Made by a program: the position numbers and the translations under genes. The notes under the pieces were generated by a model. That model did not search any database, was not told where the DNA came from, and saw nothing but the letters and a program-made list of their open reading frames with translations. Positions 1-10,590 of a stretch of DNA of 64,000 bases are shown here, piece by piece. Origin of the DNA: Acanthochromis polyacanthus (taxonomy: Eukaryota > Chordata > Actinopteri > Pomacentridae); the NCBI RefSeq assembly GCF_021347895.1, contig NC_067116.1, positions 44,574,628-44,638,627 of the forward strand. The letters run 5' to 3'. How positions within the stretch are numbered: the stretch's first letter is position 1; the number at the start of each line of letters is the position of its first letter.

Positions 1-1304
1 AAGGTGATGCTGGAGTAGCTGCAGCACAAATTCTTTAAGTTTTTTCACTATTTTTTTTTATTTTGACCATTTTCTTTTTTAATCTGACATGTAGAATTTT
101 TGATTCCAGAAGCAGCTGCTTATAGAGAAGGAAAATGAGTGTTTATCTGTTATCTGCAGCTAGAACATGTGCAAAATCTGTGCAGATTCACAAACACATA
201 CAGGTTTTAATAATAAATACGGGGTTTTTTACACTTTTGTACACCTGAGGTACTATGGTGCAGTGGAGCAGAATGAAGTACTAACGGGTATTTATTCTGC
301 AGTATTTACAGTAGTTTTTGTTCTGGAGAGTTGCTCCTGTCATTATAGACTGATGGTGTTTTTCTGTCTCAAATCATTTTCTGATTGGATTGAAACATTT
401 TTTAATCTAAACTATGGATATTTATAATACAATCTGGGAGATTTTAGATTGATATACCAATTTTTCCTTTAAAAATGCCTTTTGACCCACTTTTGGCACA
501 TTTTTTCACACATTTAAAGCTGTTGAAACAACAATTTCTCAGCAACAATTAAAGATAAAAACCTGACATGTTCACTGTTATTTCTCATCATGTTGTTGAT
601 CCAGAATCTGCAATATTGGAAAAAGAAATTGATTAAATAGTCAAAGTTTTCATTTAAACTTATTTAAATTTAATTTTTTAAAAGAAATTTGTCTCTAAAA
701 GTATTTGATAAATGAAGCTAAAGTTTCGCAAACGTCTTTCTAAATAACTACATTTATGTGATAATTTTTTTGTGAAAACCAGAGATGATGGAGGAAGATT
801 TGGGTTAAAAGTTTGCAGTTTCTCTGCTTGTTTTGGAGCTCAGTTCTCTGCTGTCTCTGTGAGGTGGATCAGACTATGTCCTGGTGAGATGCAGTAGATT
901 TAGTTTGAACATTGGAAATATGAAACACTGATGGAGGCGTTTCTTCTTCTCTCAAAGCGCTGAGACACTAATTTATAATTAATTCTGTGAATCGCTGAGT
1001 TAAAAGCCAATTAGTGCTGCAACATTGAGTCAGTTAATTGATGAGTTTATCACCTGAAGATTAGCCATTAGCGGTTCTGATGATCAGTTCATTTACTTCA
1101 TGGAATTAAAGACAGAAAGGCTCTACTGTGAGGATTTATGGTTTTTTCTGTTCAATTTAAAGCTTTAACTATATTTCAGAAATTGTGAATATTATCCTAA
1201 GTGTCTGACGCTCCAGCTAGAACAGAAACTCAGGAGAAGGAGAGAAAAGTGAAACTGCTGCTCTGACAGCAGCAGCAAACAGTGTTTGTGTAATTTACTG
1301 TCAC

Positions 1305-1320
1305 TGCCAGAAGGGGGCGA
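1305..1320 (+). promoter_or_regulatory. CTCF-like motif
   Basis: The sequence TGCCAGAAGGGGGCGA resembles the core CTCF recognition sequence (CCA..AG..GGC), with two departures from the consensus. It lies in otherwise AT-rich DNA. This is motif matching by eye only; binding is inferred. Confidence 0.35.
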
Positions 1321-2282
1321 CAGAAAATCACTGCAGGTTTTAAACTGTTTGATAGAATCAACAAGAAATTACAGAGAACTTCCACTATTTTCTGCTATTT
1401 CACAGATTACAAATAACAAGTTCTAAAGAGTTTACTAATATATAAAGACACAGAAATACGTCAGAAAAATAAAAAGCATTATCTGTGATATGAACACAAT
1501 ATACATGTGTATTTTTAAATATTATTTTTTCTATTTATACATATGTATATATATTATTTTGAAAAAAATTAAGATGTATTTTATATATTGATTCTATACT
1601 TTTATATTATTTTATTCAGTTTTTATTGGTTATATATTATACTCATTTATATATTTTTGACCCATCAATCACAAAATAATATACATTAAAATGGAAATAA
1701 AAATGAAAGCAAACTCTTCAGGGAATTCTTGGATTTGCTGGATTTTCAAGTATAATTTTATAGGATCAAAAGTTTATTTTTTTAACCAGTCAAGTTGTAT
1801 AATTATAATACTTCAGAGTCCTACCTTTAATATTCATTATAGTCGGTTAAAGCTGCAGTTTATATCATTTTTATAAGGTTTAAATCCTTAATATTTAAAT
1901 CACTCCAATGAATTCACACTCTAGAGTTTAAACTTCAATGTTTGTATGTTATTTTTCTACTTTAAAGCAGTTTGGTGCGACGGCTTTTGCTTTAAAAGTG
2001 TTTAAATAATAGATTTTTCTTATCAATAATAAAAATTATTATGAGTTGTTGCACTAGAACCAAAACATATTTAGAAATCTGCATAAGAGCATACATATGC
2101 ACACATATACAGTAGAACAGATAATTTAATACAAACACACCTACTAATGCTGTATTTGCTCTGAAGAATATGCACACCAGACGTATTATTTCATTTACTG
2201 CTCGTAAATAAAATAATAAACTCTTATTCCAATAAATCAGGTCTTAGTATTTTAATATAGACCCTGTGTGATACAAAAAAAT

Positions 2283-2335
2283 GTTTGTTTGTTTGTTTGT
2301 TTGTTTGTTTGTTTGTTTGTTTGTTTGTTTGTTTG
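2283..2335 (+). repeat. GTTT tetranucleotide microsatellite
   Basis: Thirteen uninterrupted GTTT units sit about 360 bases before the first visible xpr1 exon. A run this pure is expected to vary in length between individuals. Confidence 0.97.
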
Positions 2336-2693
2336 TACAAGCTCCAGCACAAATGTACTTTTAATGCCTTTCTAAGACTTTTAGAAAATATCAGTCCAAG
2401 TAAACTGTGATAAGGGCATAAATCTTACAGGAAACAAGCCTCAGAACTCAAATAATTCAATCACTGCTGGGAAACACGTGAAAGGAGGGCTCCCTCTAGT
2501 GGACAAAGGAGTAAAGGCACATTGACATGGAAAGATGCACATAAACATACATGAACAGTGTAAAAAGAGGATGTACAGCAACGTTTATGGTGCAAAAGAT
2601 GTCGTAAAGCTTCATTTTCTTCTAGATCTGAACAAGTCACGAAAACGTCACGATTCGTCGTTTAAACCTGTTGTGTTTGTGTGTCTGTTCCAG

Positions 2694-5099
2694 AACAAGG
2701 ACACACCGACGCCGACATGTTCTTCTACCTGCTGATCGTCTTCTCCACCATCAGCTCTCTCTACACCCTGATCTGGGATCTGCGAATGGACTGGGGCCTG
2801 TTTGACCGTGGAGCCGGAGAAAACACCTTCCTCAGAGAAGAAATAGTTTATCCACACAAGGTAGAGTCCGCTGGGAAGCACAAACACGCCACTCAGACAC
2901 GTTCATAGATGCTAACCCTTCCTGTTGGCTGTCCAGGCCTACTACTACTGCGCCATCATAGAGGACGTCATCCTGCGTTTCGCCTGGACCATCCAGATTT
3001 CTCTGACCACAATGACCAAGATCCATTCTGTCGGCGACATCGTGGCCACCGTGCTGGCTCCTCTGGAGGTCTTCAGGTGGGTCTGAAGAACAGAAGAACT
3101 CTCAGTGGTGCTTTCTAAAATGAGGAAATACAGTGTCCACTTATAAAGTATTCAGCCCTCGGGGAAGTTTTCCCCTTTTTGTAGCTTTTCAACTTGGAAT
3201 CATGGTCAATTTATCTGGTTTTTCTGTGAATAGTTAACAATGAGGCGATATAGAAGGTAAAATAAGGAAATATTCACCCCATGATGATGCTGCCTCCACC
3301 GTGCTTCACATCATGATGCATCAAGCCAAATATAAGTGCCCATGTTTCAGTGTTGGAAAGCAATTAAAGGAACTTGCAAAAGGTTGAATACGTCATATAG
3401 GCAGAGGAAAACTTCCAAATTCTTTCCTATCAAGATAAGACGAGGTGATGAACATGCATCTTTCTAGACGTTAATACAAGCAGGAGGCCAGACACCAGTC
3501 CTACAGCACCTGAATGGATCGGTTGTATCACCCTCTTCATCTTCCTCTCTGCAGACGTTTTGTGTGGAACTTCTTCCGTCTGGAGAACGAACACCTGAAC
3601 AACTGTGGTGAGTTTCGTGCGGTTCGGGATATCTCCGTGGCGCCGCTGAACGCCGACGACCAGACGCTGCTGGAGCAGATGATGGACCAGGAGGACGGCG
3701 TCCGGAACCGCTCAGGCAAGAAGACCTGGAAGAGATCCTACAGCCTGTCGCTGCGACGCCCCCTGCTGTCCTCCTCACAGTAAGACGACATGTGCACACT
3801 TGACATCAGGCTAATGTAGGAGGCTTCATTAAAACGGTCAGACTATTATACTGTTTAGCCAGAATGGGATTTAGTGTGTCCCAGTACATGATACGTCAAA
3901 ATACTCAGAAGTTCTACTAGATCTGGTTGGACTTTGCCGTTTGTAAGTCAGCGTGTTCTTCTGTCCATTCTTACCCACAATCCTCAGTGCAGTTACATGA
4001 AGGAGTCTACTGTGAGTAGAAACAAGATTAAACTGCAAACAGACAGAAGACAACTCAGTTCACAGCTTCAAGTGCAACATTATAATGGAGTTTAATTCTA
4101 CACAAACTGCATGAAACAGATATTTTCATTTACTTTGATTAAAAATAAATCAATATAGACAGAGACAGAGGATGAAACATACTGGAAACCCGATATAAAG
4201 AAACAGAAACTTACTTGGAACCAGTTTTAAGAAGCTGAAATGTACTGGGAACCAGTGTAGAGAAATTAGCATATTGAGAAACAGTGTAAATAGACAAAAC
4301 GTACTGGGGACTAGTGTATAGAAGCAGAAAACCACTGTAAACCAGTGTAAAGAGGCTAAAACCACTGTGAGAAAGTTTAAAGAATCTAAAACATATTGGG
4401 AACCAGTGTAAAGAAGCAGAAACACACTGGGAGTGAGTATAAAGAGAAGGGAATATACTGGAAACTAATGTGAAGATGCAAAAAAATACTGGGAGCCAGT
4501 GTAAAAAAGCAGAACTATACTGCAAACCACTGTATAGAAGCAGAAACACACTGGGAGCTAGTGTAAATAGGCAAAAATATACTTGGAACCACTGTATAGA
4601 AGAAATGTACTGAGAACCAGTGTAAAAAGGCAGAAACATACTGGGACTACAACATATTGGGAAATGGTGTAAATAAGCAAAAACATACTGGGTGCCAGCA
4701 TAAAGAAGCTGAAACCTACTTGGAACCAATGTAAATAGGCGGAAACAGCACTGATACGATTACATCTTTTGGTTCTAGTCTGGAGTTCACTGATAGATTT
4801 TTGGTTCCAGCAGGTGAAAATGCTGCTGCAGTAATCCAGGTGTGATGTTAAACGTCTTAAAATATCCCACATTCATGAATTGGCCCGTTTTGTCCAGATT
4901 TAGTTGCCTGAAGTTGAACACAACAGCCCCCTCTAGTGGACACTTTGGTTAGCTTTGGTCATATTGTCAGACACTGTTTAGGAGAGGATGTCTGCTCTGA
5001 CTGTGCCACAGAACAGTTTGTTTTCAATCCTCTTTTTGCAGATCCAAGAAGGACACAAAGGTGCTAATTGAAGATACGGATGACGAGGCCTTCAGCTGA
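2694..5099 (+). CDS. xpr1: XPR1 phosphate exporter, C-terminal exons (5' part outside window)
   Basis: XPR1 exports inorganic phosphate across the plasma membrane and responds to inositol pyrophosphates through an N-terminal SPX domain, which is not in this window. Four coding exons are visible: 2694-2860, 2937-3076, 3555-3779 and 5042-5099, with a TGA stop at 5097-5099. They give about 195 residues of the usual ~700. Every junction has AG/GT borders and keeps frame. The protein shows the end of the EXS domain ([37 protein letters not shown], the [14 protein letters not shown] motif) and then the conserved cytoplasmic tail, [20 protein letters not shown], ending in the acidic [10 protein letters not shown] motif. 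The first exon begins with the last two bases of a split Glu codon, so an upstream exon exists. Teleosts can carry two xpr1 paralogues and I cannot tell which this is. The third exon contains an unused, perfect donor-like GTGAGT at 3608. Confidence 0.96.
3130..3400. mobile_element. Degenerate Tc1/mariner remnant in xpr1 intron
   Basis: At 3283-3309 the reverse strand encodes Val-Lys-His-Gly-Gly-Gly-Ser-Ile-Ile, which matches the conserved block before the second catalytic Asp of Tc1-type transposases. The flanking sequence (a tail reading like TATTCAGCCCT and TTTTCCCCTTTTT) also resembles fish Tc1 non-coding ends. No intact transposase remains. Family assignment comes from memory of the motif. 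Confidence 0.55.
4165..4740 (+). repeat. About 30-bp minisatellite in last xpr1 intron
   Basis: A degenerate tandem array fills about half of the last intron (3780-5041). The unit reads roughly ACTGGGAACCAGTGTAAAGA followed by AGCAGAAACAT, with substitutions and short deletions in most copies. The long open frames on the opposite strand, rich in Phe, Leu and Tyr, come from the repeat and are not genes. Confidence 0.85.
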
Positions 5100-5368
5100 G
5101 TCCACAGTGTCAACATGCACACACACTTACACACACTTACACACATTTACACACACACATTTACACACTATACTTATAAGGACCTCATTCTCTGACAACC
5201 TCAGCCTCCTCTGTTCTAGTTTAACGAGTCCTCACCTCTATAGAAACTTACCTCATCTTTACATTTCTGTGATCAGATCTTTATAAGTATAGAAACACAA
5301 ACACACACACACATAAAAACCCGCCGAAGCACAAACACAGTCACAGCAGAGAGCAAACGCCACACAGT

Positions 5369-5397
5369 CGGACGGACGGACGGACGGACGGACGGAC
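5369..5397 (+). repeat. CGGA tetranucleotide microsatellite
   Basis: Seven CGGA units in a row sit in the probable xpr1 3' UTR. Confidence 0.95.
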
Positions 5398-6510
5398 AGG
5401 GGAAACCACACTGCCTGCAGGTTTTTTTAAAAACGGACTTCTCCGGTGTCTCGTTTACTCTGGTAGATTTAGTTCCTTTACCTTTTCAGTTCCTGGCTTT
5501 GGTTTGGGAGAACACACAGACTGTTTACACGCCTTTTTAACTCCTCTGGGATCAGCAGGGAGGAGACGAAGCCGACCTAAAGACTCACAAACCTGAGGAA
5601 GGACTCGACACTCGTCACAGCATATCCGAACAGATCAACTGGTTTCAACTTGTTGATTCTTTTTATACTCCATCTTTTCTTTCCTTCTTTTTGCAGCTTT
5701 AACAGCAACCCTGGACGCACTTGCAGGAAAAGTGCATTTAATACACAAAACATGGAGGGGGGGAGAAAAATGTACACAAAAAGTTTTGATTCTTGTCTGT
5801 GAAGTTTCTTTGTAATATATTTGCTATGTTTTGATGTGTGTTGTTACTCTGCTGTAGTTCAGTACTTCTACATGTGTTCTTTCTACCAGTGAGACTAGTT
5901 TGAGCATCTTCACGGTGGTTGTCGACGTATTTTATAACCTTTGGAATGTTTTTCTCGGTTGTGCCACGTTTTTTAAGAAGCTCGTAGTCAAACCTCCCCC
6001 AAACCTCCAGTCAGCTCAGAAAAGGCTTTGAATCATCGTTAACTAGCTAACGAACACGCATCGCTTCTCTCTGCACTAATTACCAAAGCTTTGTTTTAAT
6101 GAATGTGACTGTGGCTAAAGCAGCCAGAACCAGAACCCCACGCTTCCTTTAAAGTCGTTTTCTTTCATTTTCCAGATAGAATTGGGCTGTTTTACCTGCA
6201 ACACGAGCAGAATTAGCGGTGTTACTGTCAACGTGTGCGTACAGTAGAATGATCTGATGCTCTGTTTGTTACATTAAGATCTAAAATGAGTGCATATGTC
6301 AGCGGATCAGGGAGGTAAAATGTAAAGAACTTTTAAAAACTGATTGAATGTGATAAAAAAGAGGCGCATTGCCAAACAAAAGTGCTGTGATTTTAAAATG
6401 AAATACAGTCAGAAAGGGCAGAAAAATGCCATTTAATGTACGAAAGTGACTCTCATCAATTAGTCATGCTAAATATGAAAAGGCCGACCTTGCTTTTATC
6501 TTTGTGTTTC

Positions 6511-7097
6511 AAAATTATTACATTATTGGCCATTATTACATTTAAAATTGCCAAAATATTACGTTATTGGCCATTATTACATTTAAAATTGCCAAAATAT
6601 TAAGTTATTGGCCGTTATTACATTTAATATGGGCAAAACTATTCTGTTATTGGCCTTATTGCATTAAAAATATCCAAAATAATTACATTATTGGCCATTA
6701 TTACATTTAAAATGGGCAGAATTATTACACTTTTGGCTTTATTGCATTAAAAATTGCCAAAATTATTACATTATTGGCTGTTATTACACTTAAAATGGGC
6801 AAAACTATTCTATTATTGGCTTTATTGCATTTAGAATGGCCAAAATTAGTACATTATTGGCCATCATTACATTTAAAATGGGCAAAATTATTACGTTATT
6901 GGCCATTATTAAATTTAAAATGGGAAAAATTATTACATTATTTGCTTTATTACATTTAAAATGGGCAAAACTATTCTGTTTTTGGTCATTAATACATTAA
7001 AAATAGCCAAAATTATTACGTTATTGGCTTTATTGCATTAAAAATAGCCAAAATTATTTCATTATTGGCCGTTATTACTTGTCATGGCTAAAATTCA
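6511..7097 (+). repeat. 41-bp AT-rich tandem repeat
   Basis: About 14 diverged copies of a 41-42-bp unit built on TTATTGGCC(A/G)TTATTACA, followed by TTTAAAAT and GGGCAAAA or TGCCAAAA. Copies differ by substitutions and small indels. It lies within the inferred xpr1 3' UTR. The short ORF at 6774-6959 is a by-product. Confidence 0.9.
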
Positions 7098-8598
7098 TGG
7101 TTGCCCCAAAAAATCACTATCCTAACCCTACCTATGTCCATCCTTCCAGTTCAACTCGTTCTTCTTTTCACAAAGACATATTTAATCTGTGGAGGCAAAA
7201 ACATGAAAGTTAATGAGGTTTACGATGTGTCCAGACTTTAGGGACACCCTGTATAATCAGCTTTGATTCTGTAAATCAGCAGGTTGATTTCATTCAGCGC
7301 CTCTTTCCTGTTTGTTTGTCGCTAACCTTCAGTGTTTCTTTGATCAGATCTAATCCACCAATCGCAGATAAACTGAGATGAATGTGCCGTGGCTCCTCCT
7401 CCCTCCTCACATCTGAAGAGCTGTTGGTCGTAAAGTTTACGCGAGTTATTGCTGCTGTTTTCAGAGAAACGACGGCGACTTTACCGCCGGTCTGTGTGCG
7501 TTTCACTTCCTGTCCCTGTTCGACCTCCTTAAATCCACTCTTTTCTCGAAGCCCAGAGAGCTGCAAGAGTGATTTGTTACAGAAAAGTCAGGTTTTCTTT
7601 GTTCCCCTGAAAGACCGGAGAGCCTCTGTGGAGCTCCTCGGTTCGCTCTTTGCACAGGGTAAAAAACTGTGTTGCATCCGTTGTGAGTTTAGAAGGTGGA
7701 TCGCTTCTCCGTCCATTTAAAACACACCGGACATAAAACATGACACGCTGCACACACACGGCCCACGTTTGTGTCGGAGAGCACAAACACCACAGCAGAC
7801 GGCTCTGTAAAAAGGCTCTGTTGTCTTGCCTGCATGCTGCTTTTGTTTTTACATTGTACATAGATCTTAATTTATTTGACATGATGTGTATATCAGTGAA
7901 TCATTGCAGCCGCTGACAATGATGGACTTCATACGTCGCCATGTTTCGCTCCAGGATTCGCGGTATTTTGTAGGAGCTTCGTTTCCGTTCACAATCCTGC
8001 ACTCTTTTTTTTTCATGTGTAAATCTGTTGAAATGTGTTTGTATAAAGGTAGAAGAAAAAAAAACAATCCATAGAAATGGAGAATGTGATTGATCGTATC
8101 TTGTTGGTGATTCCTTTGTGTTTCGAGGCTCCGACATCTCCGGGGGGTTTTAGGGCTCGTGGAGAAGATTCCTGCGTCCCGAAGCCATTTGTACATCTGT
8201 GCATTGAAACCATTGTAAACGGGGACAAACCCCAGCCCAAGATGCTGTTAAACTGATCCCAGATCTGCTTGAATATCTCTAGAACAGATCGAGTTTTAGC
8301 GATCGGCGTCTGTTTGATTTGCGTAACCAGCTGACAAAAACAGAAACAGGGTTTTGTACAGTTTGATGAGACGATGGCGGTCATTAAACCCCAACATCTT
8401 GTTCTTCTCATGAGTGAAAACCGCCTGACTTCGTTTTCACTGCTTGCTGAAACCTTCATGATGTTAAAGTGCTTGATATGTGTCCTCCCCTAGATGTTGT
8501 TTGTACCTTCTCTCTCTAAGCTAGCTGAACGTGATAGTAGCTGTAGTTTGGTAGGTGGATGTTCTACTTTGATAAGATACTAAAAAAAAAACTTACAG

Positions 8599-8604
8599 AA
8601 TAAA
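8599..8604 (+). terminator. xpr1: Candidate xpr1 polyadenylation signal
   Basis: A canonical AATAAA lies 3.5 kb after the xpr1 stop and 320 bases before the next transposable element. No stronger signal was noticed between the stop and this point. Confidence 0.4.
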
Positions 8605-8921
8605 TACATTGTGGCTTAATGTGATTTTAAGAGACATAAAGAAAGGAAAATGTCTTACGGTCTGAACCATCCTCCCCCGAGTCCCTTTGACAGAGTAGTT
8701 TGTACATGTCGAGTGTATAATGCTGTTCTATGATGGTTTTTCTGATGGTATTTGTATTTCTGTAAACACTTTGGTGATCCTGTCATATCTGGGTTTTATA
8801 AACCACGATTATTTTTAAAACTTACTCTGCCTCTCTGGTCTCTTCTTTCAATACTGACTTTTCAACTGCAACTTTATCTGTGTATTTTTTTGCCATTTTT
8901 ATTGTTTTGTGGTTGTTGGTG

Positions 8922-9423
8922 TTAAAGGGGAACTTCAGTTTTTTTCAACCTGGGGTTTGTTTTCATTTGTCATTTCATACATGTGAGTGATGGAGAAATG
9001 AATTTTCGACATAGCTCCAGTATTTAGCCAGGCTTAGCAGCTCAGCTAGCGGAAAGTATGGGGCAGCATCGCACGATTTCAGAATGGGATTTGCTTTCTA
9101 GCGTCCTGAGATTTGGATACAGACCACAACAAATAGCGATCGCCAAGTAATGTGGAGGTTTTCGTTCACTTCTCATCTCTAGTATGTTGTGGGACACTCG
9201 TTGAGACTATCCGAGCCGGTCAGTGTGGGAAAAAAAGCACGTTAGGGCGGACTTTGACGCGGGGGGGCAAGTTGCCCCATACTTTTCGCTAGCTGAACTG
9301 CTAAGCTGCCTGCCTGGCTAAATACTGGAGCTATGTCGAAAATTCATTTCTGCATCACTCACATGTATGAAATGACAAATGAAAACAAACCCCAGGTTGA
9401 AAAAAACCAAAGTTCCCCTTTAA
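8922..9423. mobile_element. Foldback MITE with TTAA flanks and ~140-bp inverted repeats
   Basis: The left end, TTAAAGGGGAACTTCAGTT, is mirrored at the right end, which closes in AGTTCCCCTTTAA. The inverted arms run about 8922-9066 and 9273-9423 and pair almost completely, for example TCGACATAGCTCCAGTATTT against its complement. TTAA at both edges fits a piggyBac-type target duplication. About 200 bp of unrelated loop sequence lies between the arms and no transposase is encoded. It sits directly beside the broken 3' end of the riboside kinase relic. Confidence 0.85.
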
Positions 9424-9506
9424 CTAGACGCTGTTAAGATCTAAAAATGTTTACTTCTGTCAATCCTTAAGCCCTTAAACAACTAGTTCGCTGCCCAAAG
9501 TGCTAA

Positions 9507-9959
9507 CTAACCCTTCAGAATCCTAGAGCACCTCCTCTTTTTGCATTCTTCATATGGGATGGAAATAAAGTAACGTTGGTTTAGCACGTCCATCAAAGGC
9601 CTGTAGGTGTGAAGCAGGAAGCCCTCCACAGTGAGGATGTGAGTCTCCTCCTCCTCCTCCTTGTGGTCGGACTTCGGGATCATCTCTGTGTCCAGGGTGT
9701 TATTAACGCCATGAGACTTCTCAAACTTCACCGGGTTCTCCAGCCACGCGTGGATCCTCCTCATCATGGCGTCCATGTCCAGAGCAGTGATGACATCGTA
9801 CTGCTTAAAGCCATCTTCACCAACTTCAATCTGATCTTGGGGCTTGAAGAAGTCATCCTGATGGACCACGCAGCAGTTGGGCAGGTTCTTGATCAGACGG
9901 TTGGTGAAGGTGGTTTTCCCTCCATCGGTTACGTCGCCGATGACGATGATGTACTTCAT
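9507..9959 (-). pseudogene. Nicotinamide riboside kinase-like relic, intronless, 3'-truncated
   Basis: Nicotinamide riboside kinases phosphorylate nicotinamide riboside to NMN in the NAD salvage route. This frame of about 150 residues starts at the family's usual Met (MKYIIVIG). It keeps the P-loop region ([10 protein letters not shown]), the catalytic [17 protein letters not shown] motif, [10 protein letters not shown] and the YEECKKRR lid segment. It then ends after SRILKG, so the following PPDPPG-type segment and C-terminal quarter are missing (family about 200-230 aa). It is most like the NMRK2 (muscle) type. Vertebrate NMRK genes have several introns, but here the conserved core is continuous, which suggests a retrocopy. 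The first P-loop glycine position reads GD rather than the usual GG. An inserted acidic stretch (EEEEE) precedes [10 protein letters not shown] foldback transposon begins just beyond the break. Whether it is transcribed is unknown. Confidence 0.75.
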
Positions 9960-10186
9960 GTTCTCGGATCGGTCAAAGCTCAGAAAAAGGGTCAAAAACG
10001 TCAACAAAAAGCTGAAAAGAGAAGGTTGCAGCAGGAAACTTCATCCACTGGAGTCCTCCATGGACCTTGAGTTTAGTGAGTAAGGTAAGAGCAGAAAGGG
10101 AGCTGCCACTCAGACGCCGTTCTTCCACCCAGAGAGGACCTCTTTCTGCTGTCGCTGCTGCACATACTGCCCTAGTGGAGGTTTTA

Positions 10187-10590
10187 GGTGGAATATTCCT
10201 TTTAACCAGCCCCTCAGGTCTCTTTGAGGATTTTGGATGGAATACTCAGTTAAACCAACATTTTAGGTGCATGTCCAAGGATTTAAGGTGGAATGTTCCT
10301 TTAAGGTGGATGTGTGAGGATCTTGTCGGTGGAATACTTCCTGAAACCAACCTTGTAGGTCAACATTCAAAGATTTAAGGTGGAATATTCCTTTTAACCA
10401 GCCCCTCAGGTCTCTTTGAGGATTTTGGATGGAATACTCAGTTAAACCAACATTTTAGGTGCATGTCCAAGGATTTAAGGTGGAATGTTCCTTTAAGGTG
10501 GATGTGTGAGGACCTTGAAGGTGGAATACTTCCTGAAACCAACCTTGTAGGTCAACATTCAAAGATTTAAGGTGGAATATTCCTTTAAAA
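10187..10590 (+). repeat. 192-bp tandem duplication
   Basis: GGTGGAATATTCCTTTTAAC recurs at the same point of three successive units, beginning near 10187, 10379 and 10571, giving an exact 192-bp period over two full copies plus a start. The copies are nearly identical, so the duplication is recent. Inside each unit, GGTGGAAT(A/G)TTCCTTTAA-like blocks recur every 45-60 bp, showing an older short repeat. Confidence 0.92.

Larger units (their letters stand above)
1..2693. other. Non-coding, probably xpr1 intron or upstream DNA
   Basis: No coding exon could be recognised. The next upstream xpr1 exon (the membrane-spanning part of the EXS domain before the Glu-Gln-Gly-His segment) is not present, so it must lie left of the window. 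The stretch is AT-rich with scattered homopolymers. It holds a CTCF-like site near 1305-1320 and a GTTT microsatellite at 2283-2335. Short open frames here have no family resemblance and look like chance. Confidence 0.6.
5100..8604 (+). other. xpr1: Probable xpr1 3' untranslated region
   Basis: No coding sequence follows the TGA. An AATAAA polyadenylation signal occurs at 8599-8604. The DNA between 7.3 and 8.6 kb lacks transposon ends and has the mixed composition of a long vertebrate 3' UTR. The stretch contains CA-rich repeats near 5118-5165, a CGGA microsatellite at 5369-5397 and a 41-bp tandem repeat at 6511-7097. The true transcript end is inferred; an earlier end is possible. Confidence 0.45.

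Noticed and set aside
4150..4872. Phe/Leu/Tyr-rich minus-strand frames of 91-172 codons
   Set aside because: They come from the ~30-bp minisatellite in the xpr1 intron.
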